A stretch of 21,502 nt of DNA, taken from assembly GCA_958413095.1 (NCBI GenBank), contig CATYUF010000032.1, forward strand, positions 1 to 21,502, given 5' to 3'. Below the pieces are notes generated by a model. It was not told the DNA's origin and did no database searches. It was given only the letters and a program-made list of their open reading frames with translations. The DNA is from an uncultured Clostridium sp. Its GTDB lineage: Bacteria; Bacillota; Clostridia; TANB77; CAG-508. Both the position numbers and the translations under genes were made by a program. How positions within the stretch are numbered: the stretch's first letter is position 1; every line of letters begins with the position of its first letter. Positions 7,595-15,963 of this stretch are shown here, in pieces.

Positions 7595-8658
7595 TAATAA
7601 ATTTCTCCTTTTTTTACATTAAATAATTTATAATCTAATTTATTTAATTCTAATTTATCTGTACATGTTATTATTACTTGTGTATTCTTTATATTATTTA
7701 AAAAATTATTTCTTCTTTTTTCATCCAATTCAGACATAAAATCATCTAATAATAAAATTGGATATTCTCCTATTTCTTCATATATAACTTGTAATTCTGA
7801 TAATTTTAAAGTAAGAATAACCGTTCTATTTTGACCTTGTGAACCATATATATTTACTTCTTTTTCATTTATATATACTACAAAATCATCTCTGTGTATT
7901 CCTTTAGTTGTGTAACCTTTTATAATATCTAATTTTGTTCTTTCTTTTAGTAATTTTAAATACCCTTCTTTATTAGAACAATCTGATAAATATTTTATTT
8001 CTATTTTTTCATTTCCATCTGTTATATTTTTATGAATATTATTTATTTTACTTTTTAGTTTTTCTATAAATTCATATCTATATTCAAAAATTTTTATTGC
8101 ATATTCTGCTAATTTTTCATTCCATATATCTAACATTTCAGTACTAACATTTTGTTCTTTTATTTGTCTTAAATAATTATTTCTTTGTTCTATAGTTTTT
8201 AAATATTGATTTAAAACATATACATAATTAGGTCTTAATTGGCCAATCATCATGTCTAAAAATCTTCTTCTTTTTGCTGGTCCATCTTTTAAAATATTTA
8301 TATCATCTGGAGTAAAAATTACTAAATTAATATTTCCTAAAAGTTCGCTTAATTTTTTTAATTTTACTCCATTTAGTTTTACTTCTTTTTTATTTGATAT
8401 ATTTATTTGAATTTTTCCTTCTCTATCACTTTTCTTATAAAAAGTAGAAACATTTAAAAATTCTTTATCAAGTTTTATTAATTCTTTTTCTTTACTTGTT
8501 CTAAAAGATTTTCCAAAAGCAGATAAAAATATAGCTTCTAAAATATTAGTTTTTCCTTGTGCATTATCTCCATAAATTACATTTATGTTTTTATTAAATT
8601 CTACTATCTGTTCTTCATAATTTCTAAAATTATTTAAAATTACTTTTTCTATATACAT
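7594..8658 (-). CDS. recF: DNA replication and repair protein RecF
   Basis: 354 residues. RecF is an SMC-like ATPase that helps load RecA at gapped DNA. Walker A is GDNAQGKT at 30-37, the ABC signature region is YGSQGQNRTVIL, and Walker B is ILLLDDFMSELD. AAGGA precedes ATG 8658. It lies 29 nt after dnaN with no room for the small S4-domain protein YaaA that separates these genes in Bacillus, and it overlaps remB by one base. Confidence 0.97.
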   Translation of the reverse strand: MYIEKVILNNFRNYEEQIVEFNKNINVIYGDNAQGKTNILEAIFLSAFGKSFRTSKEKELIKLDKEFLNVSTFYKKSDREGKIQINISNKKEVKLNGVKLKKLSELLGNINLVIFTPDDINILKDGPAKRRRFLDMMIGQLRPNYVYVLNQYLKTIEQRNNYLRQIKEQNVSTEMLDIWNEKLAEYAIKIFEYRYEFIEKLKSKINNIHKNITDGNEKIEIKYLSDCSNKEGYLKLLKERTKLDIIKGYTTKGIHRDDFVVYINEKEVNIYGSQGQNRTVILTLKLSELQVIYEEIGEYPILLLDDFMSELDEKRRNNFLNNIKNTQVIITCTDKLELNKLDYKLFNVKKGEIY

Positions 8659-8687
8659 TTTTTGTCCTTATTGTTTTTAAGTTTAAA

Positions 8688-9803
8688 TTATTCTTTCATT
8701 CTAATAGGTAAAATCATGTATGTATAATCTCCTTCTTCAACAGGTTTTATAATACATGGTGAAATACTTGTCCCAAAATTTACAAATATCTCTTGATCAT
8801 CTATTGCTCTTAATGCATCTAAGAAATATTTTGGATTGAATCCTGCTTCTAAATTTTGTCCTTCTGTTGTTACATACATTTCTTCTTTAGCATCTCCTGT
8901 TTGATTTGTACAAGAAATTGTTACTTTTCCTATATCTATTGTTACTTTAACAGGATATTTTTTTTCTTTTTCTATACTAGATGATGATATTAAACTTACT
9001 CTCTCAAAGCAATCTTGTATAGAATTTTTATCTACTCTTATTCTTGTTTCCCATGTTGATGGAATAACACTTGAATAATTTAAAAATTCTCCATCTAATA
9101 ATCTAGTAACTATTTTGCAATTTTCCATTTCAAATAATGCTTGGTTTTTAGCAACTCCTATTTTAATAGTATCAAATGAGTCTAAAATTATTTTATTTAT
9201 TTCATTTAAACTTCTTCCAGGAATTACTGCTGCAAAATCGTTTACTTGTTGTTGTAACATTTTAGTTTTCCATGCTAATCTAAATCCATCTACTGCTACT
9301 ACGTTTAATCTATTGTTTTTTATTTCAAATAAACAACCTGTAAATATAGGTCTATTTTCTTCTGTACTAACAGCAAAAATTGTTTTTCTTATCATTTCCT
9401 TTAAAGAGTTTTGTTCTATTTCTAAAGAATTCTCTATATTTATTTTTGGTAATTCAGGAAATTCTTCTGGATTCATTGTTGCCAATTTATATAAAGAACC
9501 TTCACATTCTATTACTAATAAATTATTTTCATTTAAAGTAATTTTTATATCTGAATCTGGTAATTTTCTTATTATTTCACTAAACATTATACTATTAACA
9601 ACTGTACTTCCTTGTTCTTGAACATTACAATTAATAATATATTCTATACCTAATTCTAAATCATATGTTGTAAATTTAACTTCATTATCATTTGTTTGAA
9701 TTAATATTCCTTCTAATATAGGCATTGTTGTTCTAACAGCAACTGCTTTTGTTACGGAATTAATAGCTTTAAGGATATTATCCTTTTCACAAACAAATTT
9801 CAT
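8688..9803 (-). CDS. dnaN: DNA polymerase III beta sliding clamp
   Basis: 371 residues, the normal clamp length, beginning MKFVCEKDNILKAINSV and ending in YTYMILPIRMKE, the typical C-terminal clamp motif. It forms the ring that holds the polymerase on DNA and binds many partners. AAAGGAG lies 10 nt before ATG 9803. The origin unwinding segment (DnaA-trios and AT-rich DNA) sits immediately upstream, in the 310-nt spacer to dnaA. I see no convincing separate promoter, so it may be co-transcribed with dnaA. Confidence 0.98.
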   Translation of the reverse strand: MKFVCEKDNILKAINSVTKAVAVRTTMPILEGILIQTNDNEVKFTTYDLELGIEYIINCNVQEQGSTVVNSIMFSEIIRKLPDSDIKITLNENNLLVIECEGSLYKLATMNPEEFPELPKINIENSLEIEQNSLKEMIRKTIFAVSTEENRPIFTGCLFEIKNNRLNVVAVDGFRLAWKTKMLQQQVNDFAAVIPGRSLNEINKIILDSFDTIKIGVAKNQALFEMENCKIVTRLLDGEFLNYSSVIPSTWETRIRVDKNSIQDCFERVSLISSSSIEKEKKYPVKVTIDIGKVTISCTNQTGDAKEEMYVTTEGQNLEAGFNPKYFLDALRAIDDQEIFVNFGTSISPCIIKPVEEGDYTYMILPIRMKE

Positions 9804-10113
9804 TTTAATTCAACTCCTTTTATTATAATAATTAATATATATTTAGTAGTAGTAATAGTAGGTCATGTGGATTTAGTGGAAAACTATTGCAAGTGTCTAT
9901 TTCCTTAAGTTAGACCTTGTGGATAACTCTGTGGATAAGTGGATAAGTTATTTACACTTTCATTTTTTAGTTGGGTATAAATTAGATATCAACAAGTTAT
10001 TTACACGAAATTCACATATGCATGTGGATATCTAATGTACCATTTCCGTAGGAAGAGATGCATTACTTTTTTCAAACAGATGCTCTTCCAAACAGAATTT
10101 TTAAAAAATGTAT
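9804..10113. other. oriC: oriC, dnaA-dnaN part: DnaA boxes, DnaA-trios and unwinding region
   Basis: DnaA-box-like sites on the plus strand are TGTGGATAA at 9918-9926 and 9930-9938, AGTGGATAA at 9938-9946, TGTGGATAT at 10023-10031 and TGTGGATTT at 9866-9874. In the opposite sense, TTATTTACA lies at 9948-9956 and 9997-10005. Next to the 9866 box are six triplets TAG TAG TAG TAA TAG TAG (9844-9861), followed towards dnaN by an AT-only-rich stretch (about 9815-9843). This order of box, trios and AT-rich DNA matches the basal unwinding system described in B. subtilis. A 10-bp inverted repeat (9981-9990 and 10027-10036) frames two of the sites. GGAAGAG (10051-10057) can pair with CTCTTCC (10083-10089). 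Confidence 0.88.
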
Positions 10114-11466
10114 TTACTTATTATTATCACTGGAAGTGATTAAGTTTTTCACACTATCCACAACCATTTTTAAATTGTTATCTTGTTTCATATCTTTTTC
10201 AATTTTATTGCATGCATGTAGTACTGTTGAATGATCTCTTTTTCCAAAACAAGAGCCGATTGCATTTGTTGACATCTGTGCAATGTTTCTACATAAGTAC
10301 ATTGCAATTTGTCTCGGAAGAGCAATATCATTTGAACGTCTAGAACCTTTTAAGTCATTAACAGTTATATTAAAATATTTTGCAACAGTTTCTTGAATCA
10401 AGTCATATGAAAGTACTTTTTCCTTATTTGTTACAACATCATTAATTGCTCTTTCTGCCATTTCCATAGTTATTGGAGCTTGAGTTAAAGAAGATGTTGC
10501 AATTAATCTATTTAAAGTTCCTTCCAATTCTCTAATATTAGAATCTATTTTTGTAGCAATATTAGATAATATGTCATCATCTATATAAATATTATCTAAT
10601 TGAGCTTTCTTTTTTAATATTGCAAAACGTGTTTCGTAATCTGGATTGGAAATGTCTGCAATTAATCCCCATTCAAAACGAGATTTAAGTCTATCTTCTA
10701 ATAATTGAATATCTTTTGGGGGTCTATCACTAGATATAATAATTTGTTTTCCACTACCATGTAAACTATTAAATGTGTGGAAAAATTCTTCTTGAATTCT
10801 TTCTTTACCTGCTATAAACTGAATATCATCAATTAATAATACGTCTATATTTCTATATTTATTTTTAAATTGTTCTGTTTTTGAGTCTTTTATAGCATTT
10901 ATTAATTGATTTGTAAATTTTTCAGAATCTACATATAATACATTTAGTGTTTTATTATTTTTTAATACTTCATTTCCTATAGCATGCATTAAGTGAGTTT
11001 TTCCAAGACCAGAACCTCCATATACAAAAAGTGGATTATAAGATTTTGCAGGAGCTTCTGCAACAGCTAAAGCTGCAGCATGAGCAAACCTGTTGTTATT
11101 TCCAACAACAAATGTGTCAAATGTATATTTAGGGTTAAGATTAGAATTTGGATTTACATAAGAAGTTGTTGATTGCTCGAAATGAGTAGCTTCCTCTATT
11201 GGAGCACTATCATCCGATTTTAAAACAACATTAATGTCCCATTCCTTATTTGTTAGAAATCTAAATGTGTTTTTAAATAAATCATAGTATCTGGACATTA
11301 TAGAATCTTTTTGAAAAACTGTATTTGCAACTAATACAATATTACCATTCTCAGCACTTTCGATTTCTAAATCTTTAATCCATGTTTCATAAGATATTTT
11401 AGTTACTTCATCTTTTAAAAGATCTTTTGCTTTTGTTAGTAGTTCGCTTAATTCTTTATTATTCAT
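10114..11466 (-). CDS. dnaA: chromosomal replication initiator DnaA
   Basis: 450 residues in four domains. These are an N-terminal interaction domain (about 1-85), a short linker, an AAA+ ATPase (about 115-330), and a DNA-binding domain at the end. Walker A is GGSGLGKT at 150-157 and Walker B is VLLIDDIQF near 209-217. The C-terminal box-binding helix-turn-helix ends in CFGKRDHSTVLHACNKI. DnaA opens the origin and also regulates transcription. ATG 11466 has GGAAGGACT upstream. Its promoter region carries three DnaA boxes, so autoregulation is likely. Confidence 0.99.
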   Translation of the reverse strand: MNNKELSELLTKAKDLLKDEVTKISYETWIKDLEIESAENGNIVLVANTVFQKDSIMSRYYDLFKNTFRFLTNKEWDINVVLKSDDSAPIEEATHFEQSTTSYVNPNSNLNPKYTFDTFVVGNNNRFAHAAALAVAEAPAKSYNPLFVYGGSGLGKTHLMHAIGNEVLKNNKTLNVLYVDSEKFTNQLINAIKDSKTEQFKNKYRNIDVLLIDDIQFIAGKERIQEEFFHTFNSLHGSGKQIIISSDRPPKDIQLLEDRLKSRFEWGLIADISNPDYETRFAILKKKAQLDNIYIDDDILSNIATKIDSNIRELEGTLNRLIATSSLTQAPITMEMAERAINDVVTNKEKVLSYDLIQETVAKYFNITVNDLKGSRRSNDIALPRQIAMYLCRNIAQMSTNAIGSCFGKRDHSTVLHACNKIEKDMKQDNNLKMVVDSVKNLITSSDNNK

Positions 11467-11516
11467 TACGATTCAGTCCTTCCAAAATGTGATGGTAATA
11501 TAGAATTACATAAAAG

Positions 11517-11549
11517 TTATACACATAATTATCCACATTATGTGTATAA
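11517..11549. promoter_or_regulatory. three DnaA boxes in the dnaA leader
   Basis: TTATACACA at 11517-11525, TTATCCACA (consensus) at 11529-11537 and TGTGTATAA (reverse sense) at 11541-11549. They lie between the dnaA -10 element and its start codon, where bound DnaA could repress its own gene and add to the origin complex. Confidence 0.85.
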
Positions 11550-11563
11550 TTATAACAGTTTAT

Positions 11564-11593
11564 ATCATATCAAAGATTGAATAGTATAGTCAA
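11564..11593 (-). promoter_or_regulatory. dnaA promoter
   Basis: On the minus strand, -35 TTGACT (11593-11588) and -10 TATGAT (11569-11564) are separated by 18 nt. The DnaA boxes at 11517-11549 follow within the leader. It is divergent from the rpmH promoter. Confidence 0.6.
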
Positions 11594-11630
11594 TAAAAAA
11601 GAAAAAAAATCTTAAAATTATTTATAATAC

Positions 11631-11660
11631 TTGACATATAAGTAGTTTCAGGTGTATAAT
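11631..11660 (+). promoter_or_regulatory. rpmH promoter
   Basis: Consensus -35 TTGACA (11631-11636) and -10 TATAAT (11655-11660) with an 18-nt spacer. The expected start near 11667 gives a leader of about 55 nt before rpmH. Confidence 0.8.
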
Positions 11661-11723
11661 ACTCATTATGAAAAAATAGGAATAATCCGTTTATGGTTTA
11701 TATAAAATTTTAGGAGGTGCAAA

Positions 11724-11858
11724 ATGAAAAGAACATATCAACCAAAAAAGAGACAAGAACAAAAAGAACATGGTTTTATGAAAAGAATGAAAACTAGAGC
11801 AGGAAGAAATATTTTAAAAGCTAGACGTGCTAAAGGAAGAAAAAAATTAAGCGCATAA
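11724..11858 (+). CDS. rpmH: 50S ribosomal protein L34
   Basis: 44 residues, the usual L34 length. It starts MKRTYQPKKRQEQKEHGF and ends in RAKGRKKLSA, with the family's high content of arginine and lysine. AGGAGGTG stands 5 nt before ATG 11724. L34 is a small protein of the large ribosomal subunit, and rpmH next to dnaA on the opposite strand marks the origin in most bacteria. A hairpin with a T-run directly follows the stop. Confidence 0.97.
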   Translation: MKRTYQPKKRQEQKEHGFMKRMKTRAGRNILKARRAKGRKKLSA

Positions 11859-11862
11859 ATAT

Positions 11863-11888
11863 AAGTCCACAATTTAGTGGACTTTTTT
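11863..11888 (+). terminator. hairpin with T-run between rpmH and rnpA
   Basis: AAGTCCAC (11863-11870) pairs with GTGGACTT (11877-11884) around a 6-nt loop, and six T end at 11888. It starts 4 nt after the rpmH stop. It probably ends part of the transcripts so that L34 is made in excess over RnpA, while read-through supplies rnpA. Confidence 0.85.
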
Positions 11889-11912
11889 AGGATAATTATA
11901 AGTGATGTGAAT

Positions 11913-12251
11913 ATGAGAAAAATTAAAACCTTAAAGAAAAATTATGAATTTAAAAATGTTTTAAATAAAGGAAAATTTTATTTAGGAAAGCAAATTATTA
12001 TATATATATCTAAAAATAAAGTAAATGAAAATAGAATAGGAATAGCTATAAGTACTAAATTATGTAAGGCTGTAAAAAGAAATAGATTAAAAAGACTAAT
12101 AAGAGAAAATTACAGACTAATAAAAGATAATCTAGAACAAGGTTATAACATTGTATTTTTGTGGAATAAGAAAGTAGATTTTCATGATGCCAATTTTTTT
12201 ATAATAGAAAAAGATATGAAGTCTATTTTTAAGAAAATAGGTATTTTATAA
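11913..12251 (+). CDS. rnpA: ribonuclease P protein component
   Basis: 112 residues from ATG 11913. RnpA is the protein subunit of RNase P, which trims tRNA 5' ends. The family pattern is clear: MRKIKTLKKNYEFKNVLNKG, then RIGIAIS and the basic core KAVKRNRLKRLIRENYR, which contains the RNR motif. A longer frame from 11877 exists, but its first codons lie inside the upstream terminator, so I reject that start. The ribosome-binding site is weak (AGTGATGTG). Confidence 0.96.
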   Translation: MRKIKTLKKNYEFKNVLNKGKFYLGKQIIIYISKNKVNENRIGIAISTKLCKAVKRNRLKRLIRENYRLIKDNLEQGYNIVFLWNKKVDFHDANFFIIEKDMKSIFKKIGIL

Positions 12252-12469
12252 TAATTATAATATTTTATATTAAAATTATTTTTTTATAATATCTATTAAA
12301 TTATAAAAAGATAGATAATTTATTTTTCAATTGTTTAGTAAATTTACAATTTATAATAATTATAAATTTAAGATAATTGAAGGAATATTATCTATATAAT
12401 AGATAATGAGAGAAAATGTGCAATTTTTAAGAAAAAAATAATTTGTATTATAATAAAAGGTATTTTATA
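12252..12469. other. rnpA-yidD spacer with a 21-bp palindrome
   Basis: No gene seen. It contains a perfect inverted repeat ATTATCTAT-ATA-ATAGATAAT at 12387-12407 and a looser ATTGT/ACAAT pair near 12330-12350. No T-run follows either structure. This spacer is long for a position where these genes are usually almost contiguous. Confidence 0.5.
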
Positions 12470-12688
12470 ATGAAAATAATAATTTTAGGTTTAATTAAGT
12501 TTTATAAAAGATTTATATCACCAATATTATCTTTTTTTGGCATACATTGTAAGTATTATCCAACTTGTTCAGAATATACAAAACAAGCTATAGAAAAATA
12601 TGGAGTAATAAAAGGATGTATGTTAGGAATAAAAAGAATTTTAAAGTGTAATCCGTTCTCAAAAGGCGGATATGACCCATTAAAATAG
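12470..12688 (+). CDS. yidD: YidD, membrane protein insertion efficiency factor
   Basis: 72 residues from ATG 12470. It contains the YidD signature CKYYPTCSEYTKQAIEKYG, GIKRILKCNPFSKGGYDP and a hydrophobic N-terminal stretch. YidD is a small protein at the inner face of the membrane that assists the insertase YidC, which is the next gene. The frame extends back to a TTG at 12443, but AAAAGG at 12455-12460 is better placed for the ATG and the family begins near this methionine. Confidence 0.94.
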   Translation: MKIIILGLIKFYKRFISPILSFFGIHCKYYPTCSEYTKQAIEKYGVIKGCMLGIKRILKCNPFSKGGYDPLK

Positions 12689-12701
12689 AGAGGAAGAGTA
12701 T

Positions 12702-13580
12702 ATGGGAGCTATTTCGAATATATTTGGTTACATATTAAATTGGCTTTATGAATTTTTTAACAATTATGGTATAGCAATTATAATTTTATCTGTATTATTA
12801 AGGATTATTTTAATTCCTATAACCATAAAACAGCAATCAACAATGAAGAAGACTGCAAAGTTACAAGAACAAATGAAAATTTTGCAAGTAAAGTACAAGA
12901 ATAATCCTGAAAAATTAAATCAAGAAATGATGAACTTATATAAGACAGAAAAAATGAGTCCTTTTAGTGGATGTTTTAGTTCTATCATACAGCTTGTTAT
13001 TGTTTTATCAATGTTTTGGCTTGTAAGTCAGCCACTTACTTATATGAAAAAAGTTGATCCAGAAATAATAAATAATTATAAACAAGAAATATCACAAAAT
13101 GCAGAAACAAGAACAGCTTATCCAGAAATTGCTATAGTAGAACAAAAAGGACAATCAGATCCAGTAGTTCAAATCAATATGGACTTTTTAGGAATAGATT
13201 TAAGTAAAGTTCCAACACAAAGTTTAAATGACTGGAGAGTATATATCATTCCATTATTATATATTCTTACATCTATTATTTCCGTAAGGATGACAATAAA
13301 TATGCAAAAGAAACAAGCAGATAAAGATAAGAAGAAAGATGTAGTAATAGAAGATGGAAAAGTTCAAGAGGAAGAAGAGATAAATCCTATGGAGCAAATG
13401 AACAAAAGTATGATGTATATGATGCCGATAATGTCTATAATGATTGCTATTATAGCACCTTTAGGACTTGCATTATATTGGTTAGTAAGTAATATTTTAA
13501 TGATAATAGAAAGATTAATTATTAATAAAATAATGAGTTATAAAGAAGAAAAAAGGGAGGCAGTTTCTGATGCAAAATAG
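12702..13580 (+). CDS. yidC: membrane protein insertase YidC/Oxa1
   Basis: 292 residues, the short form without the large periplasmic domain of Gram-negative YidC. Hydrophobic segments lie at about 16-40, 93-112, 175-200 and 235-265. The conserved arginine is in VLLRIILIPITIKQQ, and MSPFSGC precedes the next membrane helix. It inserts membrane proteins alone or with the Sec machinery. I see no lipobox at the N-terminus, unlike SpoIIIJ of Bacillus. GAGAGGAAGAG precedes ATG 12702. It overlaps the next gene by 11 bases. Confidence 0.96.
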   Translation: MGAISNIFGYILNWLYEFFNNYGIAIIILSVLLRIILIPITIKQQSTMKKTAKLQEQMKILQVKYKNNPEKLNQEMMNLYKTEKMSPFSGCFSSIIQLVIVLSMFWLVSQPLTYMKKVDPEIINNYKQEISQNAETRTAYPEIAIVEQKGQSDPVVQINMDFLGIDLSKVPTQSLNDWRVYIIPLLYILTSIISVRMTINMQKKQADKDKKKDVVIEDGKVQEEEEINPMEQMNKSMMYMMPIMSIMIAIIAPLGLALYWLVSNILMIIERLIINKIMSYKEEKREAVSDAK

Positions 13581-14235
13581 TATTATATCTGAAGGAAAAA
13601 CAACAAATGAAGCTATAGAAAATGGACTAAAAAAATTAGGAGTTACAAAAAAAGATGTTGAAATAAAAGTATTGGAAGAAGAAAAGAAAAGTTTTTTTGA
13701 TATATTAGCTCCAAGAATAGTAAAAGTAGAATTAATACTAAAAGAAGGTAAGAAAGACCATAGAGAAGTAAAAGTTGGAGAAAAAGATATAGAAGAAGCT
13801 GTAAATAAAACGAAAGATTTTCTAAACGATTTAAAAAAAGAATTAGGAAATATTGAATATGCTATAGAAATTAAAGAAGATATTATTTATATAAAGATAG
13901 AGGGAGAAAAGGCAGCAGATTTAATAGGATATAGAGGGGAAACATTAGAGTCAATTCAAAATATAATTTCTGCAATTGCTAATAAAGAAACAAGTGCAAG
14001 AGTAAAGATTATTGTGGATATATTAAATTATAAAGAAAAAAGAAGAAACTCACTAGAAATATTAGCAAAAAAAGTTGAAAAAACAGTTATAAAAAGTGGA
14101 AAACCATATAGATTAGAACCAATGAATGCTTATGAAAGAAAAATAATCCATACAGCATTACAAGAAAGTAGTGAAGTTACAACAAATAGTGTAGGTGAAG
14201 AACCTTACAGGAGAGTAATAGTAAGAAAAAAATAA
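13570..14235 (+). CDS. khpB: KhpB (Jag/EloR) RNA-binding protein
   Basis: 221 residues. There is an N-terminal Jag domain (about 1-52, ISEGKTTNEAIENGLKKLG), a KH domain around DLIGYRGETLESIQNIIS, and a C-terminal R3H domain ending in EEPYRRVIVRKK. In other Gram-positives it binds RNA together with KhpA and affects cell elongation and division. The start lies inside the end of yidC with GGGAGG 9 nt upstream, so translation is probably coupled. Confidence 0.95.
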   Translation: MQNSIISEGKTTNEAIENGLKKLGVTKKDVEIKVLEEEKKSFFDILAPRIVKVELILKEGKKDHREVKVGEKDIEEAVNKTKDFLNDLKKELGNIEYAIEIKEDIIYIKIEGEKAADLIGYRGETLESIQNIISAIANKETSARVKIIVDILNYKEKRRNSLEILAKKVEKTVIKSGKPYRLEPMNAYERKIIHTALQESSEVTTNSVGEEPYRRVIVRKK

Positions 14236-14577
14236 ATATTATAATTTAAAAAAGTACACTAAACAGGTAAAATTTACTATTAATTAAAATTTTTTAAAAA
14301 ATTTTGCAAAAAATGTAGAAAAAAAGAAAAATGTGTAGTATAATATATATGAACTTAAAATGTAGCAAAAAACGTAGTAATAAATGTAATTTAAATGTAG
14401 AAATTAAATATTGAAAAATCAGAAGTCAAAGTTCAGATTTTAGTTTGTAAACTATATTCTATCTTTGACTTCTTTTATTTAAAATAATTAATTAAATTAG
14501 TTAGAAAATTAATATTAAACTAAAAATATGTAATATTGAATATACAAAAAAATATGTAAAAAAATATTAAAGTAGGG
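14236..14577. other. khpB-mnmE spacer with a possible small RNA
   Basis: Holds a -10-like TATAAT at 14339-14344 (with a weak TAGAAA 17 nt upstream) and a strong hairpin with T-rich tail at 14421-14476. Between them are repeated AAATGTAG-type words (near 14311, 14357 and 14393). A transcript from about 14351 to 14476 would be about 125 nt and has no clear reading frame. No match to a known RNA family is claimed. Confidence 0.35.
14421..14480 (+). terminator. intrinsic terminator before mnmE
   Basis: AGAAGTCAAAG (14421-14431) pairs perfectly with CTTTGACTTCT (14463-14473). The interior holds a second small stem, TAGTT/AACTA around 14441-14454. TTTTATTT follows. It ends transcription from the rpmH-khpB side or from a local small RNA. 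Confidence 0.75.
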
Positions 14578-14586
14578 GTGAAAAAA

Positions 14587-15963
14587 GTGGAAACAATAGC
14601 TGCAATATCTACAGCAACTGGCAGTGGGGGAATAGGAATAATAAGAATGAGTGGCGATAAGTGTTTCGAAATATTAAAGAAAATTTTTATTTCTTCACAA
14701 GAGTTAATTTTAGAAGATATTAAAGGATATACTATTAAATATGGTTATATTATAAATACGGAAACTAAAGAAAAAATAGATGAAGTATTAGTATCTTTTT
14801 TTAAAAATCCTAAAAGCTATACAAGAGAAAATATGTGTGAAATAAATTCACATGGAGGAATTGTAGTAGAAAGAAAAATACTTGAGGAATGTTTAAAAAA
14901 TGGCGCAGAACTTGCAGAACCAGGAGAGTTTACTAAAAGAGCATTTTTAAATGGAAGAATAGATTTATCTCAAGCAGAATCTGTAATAGAGCTTATAAAT
15001 GCAAAAAGCGATAGGGAAGCTCATGAATCATTAAATCAATTACAAGGTGAACTTTCAAAAAAAATAAATATAATAAAAAATAAGATGTTAGATATTATGG
15101 CAGATATAGAGGCTTCTATAGATTATCCAGAATATGATATAGAAGAATTGACGGAAGAAAAAACAATAAGAGTTTTAAGTGAAATAAAAGAGGAATTAAT
15201 AAAATTAGAAGAAAGTTTTCACACAGGAAAACTAATAAGAGAAGGGATAAAAACAGCTATTATAGGGCAGCCTAATGCGGGCAAGTCATCACTTTTAAAT
15301 GCAATATTAAAAGAAGAAAGAGCAATAGTTAGTGAGTATGCAGGTACTACAAGAGATACAATAGAAGAATTTATTACAATAAAAGATATACCATTAAAAA
15401 TAATAGATACAGCAGGTATAAGAGATACAAATAATGCCATCGAAAAAATTGGTGTTGAAAAAGCTTTAAAAATAGCAGAAAATGCTGATTTGGTAATTGC
15501 AATCATTGATAATTCTAAGGATTTAGATAATGAGGACATTAAAATATTAAATATTATAGAGGACAAAAATGCAATTATAGTATTAAATAAAATAGATAAA
15601 GATGATAAAAAAGCAGAAAATAGGAGGGAAATAGTTAAAACAAATAAACCTATTATAAAAATATCTGCTGTAACCAAAGAAGGTATAGAAGATTTATATA
15701 ATGAAATAGTAAAAATGTTTAATATAAATAAAATAGAAGCAACAAATGATACAGTAATAACAAATGTAAGACACAAAAATCAAATAGATAAAGCTGTTAA
15801 AAGTATAAATGAGGCAATAAATGTAGCAAAAGAAAAGCAAACAGAGGATATTTTAGCAATATATATAAAGCAAACATTGGAAGATTTAGGAGAGATTACA
15901 GGAGACAATGTTTCAGAAGATATAATAAATGAGATATTTTCGAAGTTTTGCTTAGGAAAGTAA
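14587..15963 (+). CDS. mnmE: tRNA modification GTPase MnmE
   Basis: 458 residues from GTG 14587. With MnmG it makes the cmnm5 modification of wobble uridine 34 in certain tRNAs. The N-terminal folate-binding domain starts ETIAAISTATGSGGIGI. The G domain has G1 GQPNAGKS near residue 225, the switch region AGTTRDT, DTAG and NKID. The protein ends in the conserved FCLGK, whose cysteine is catalytically important. A GTG at 14578 is also in frame, but it is part of AGGGGTG, which is best read as the ribosome-binding site for the second GTG. Confidence 0.96.
   Translation: METIAAISTATGSGGIGIIRMSGDKCFEILKKIFISSQELILEDIKGYTIKYGYIINTETKEKIDEVLVSFFKNPKSYTRENMCEINSHGGIVVERKILEECLKNGAELAEPGEFTKRAFLNGRIDLSQAESVIELINAKSDREAHESLNQLQGELSKKINIIKNKMLDIMADIEASIDYPEYDIEELTEEKTIRVLSEIKEELIKLEESFHTGKLIREGIKTAIIGQPNAGKSSLLNAILKEERAIVSEYAGTTRDTIEEFITIKDIPLKIIDTAGIRDTNNAIEKIGVEKALKIAENADLVIAIIDNSKDLDNEDIKILNIIEDKNAIIVLNKIDKDDKKAENRREIVKTNKPIIKISAVTKEGIEDLYNEIVKMFNINKIEATNDTVITNVRHKNQIDKAVKSINEAINVAKEKQTEDILAIYIKQTLEDLGEITGDNVSEDIINEIFSKFCLGK

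Noticed and set aside
9115..9621. 168-codon plus-strand frame opposite dnaN
   Set aside because: Antisense to conserved dnaN with no start signal or recognisable domain.
11877..11912. N-terminal extension of rnpA
   Set aside because: These codons overlap the rpmH terminator; the family begins at the ATG at 11913.
12443..12469. TTG start for yidD
   Set aside because: The family starts at the later methionine, and the ribosome-binding site lies between the two candidates.
15219..15776. 185-codon minus-strand frame opposite mnmE
   Set aside because: It shadows the MnmE G domain, its hydrophobic composition is the mirror of AT-rich codons, and it runs against the local gene direction.
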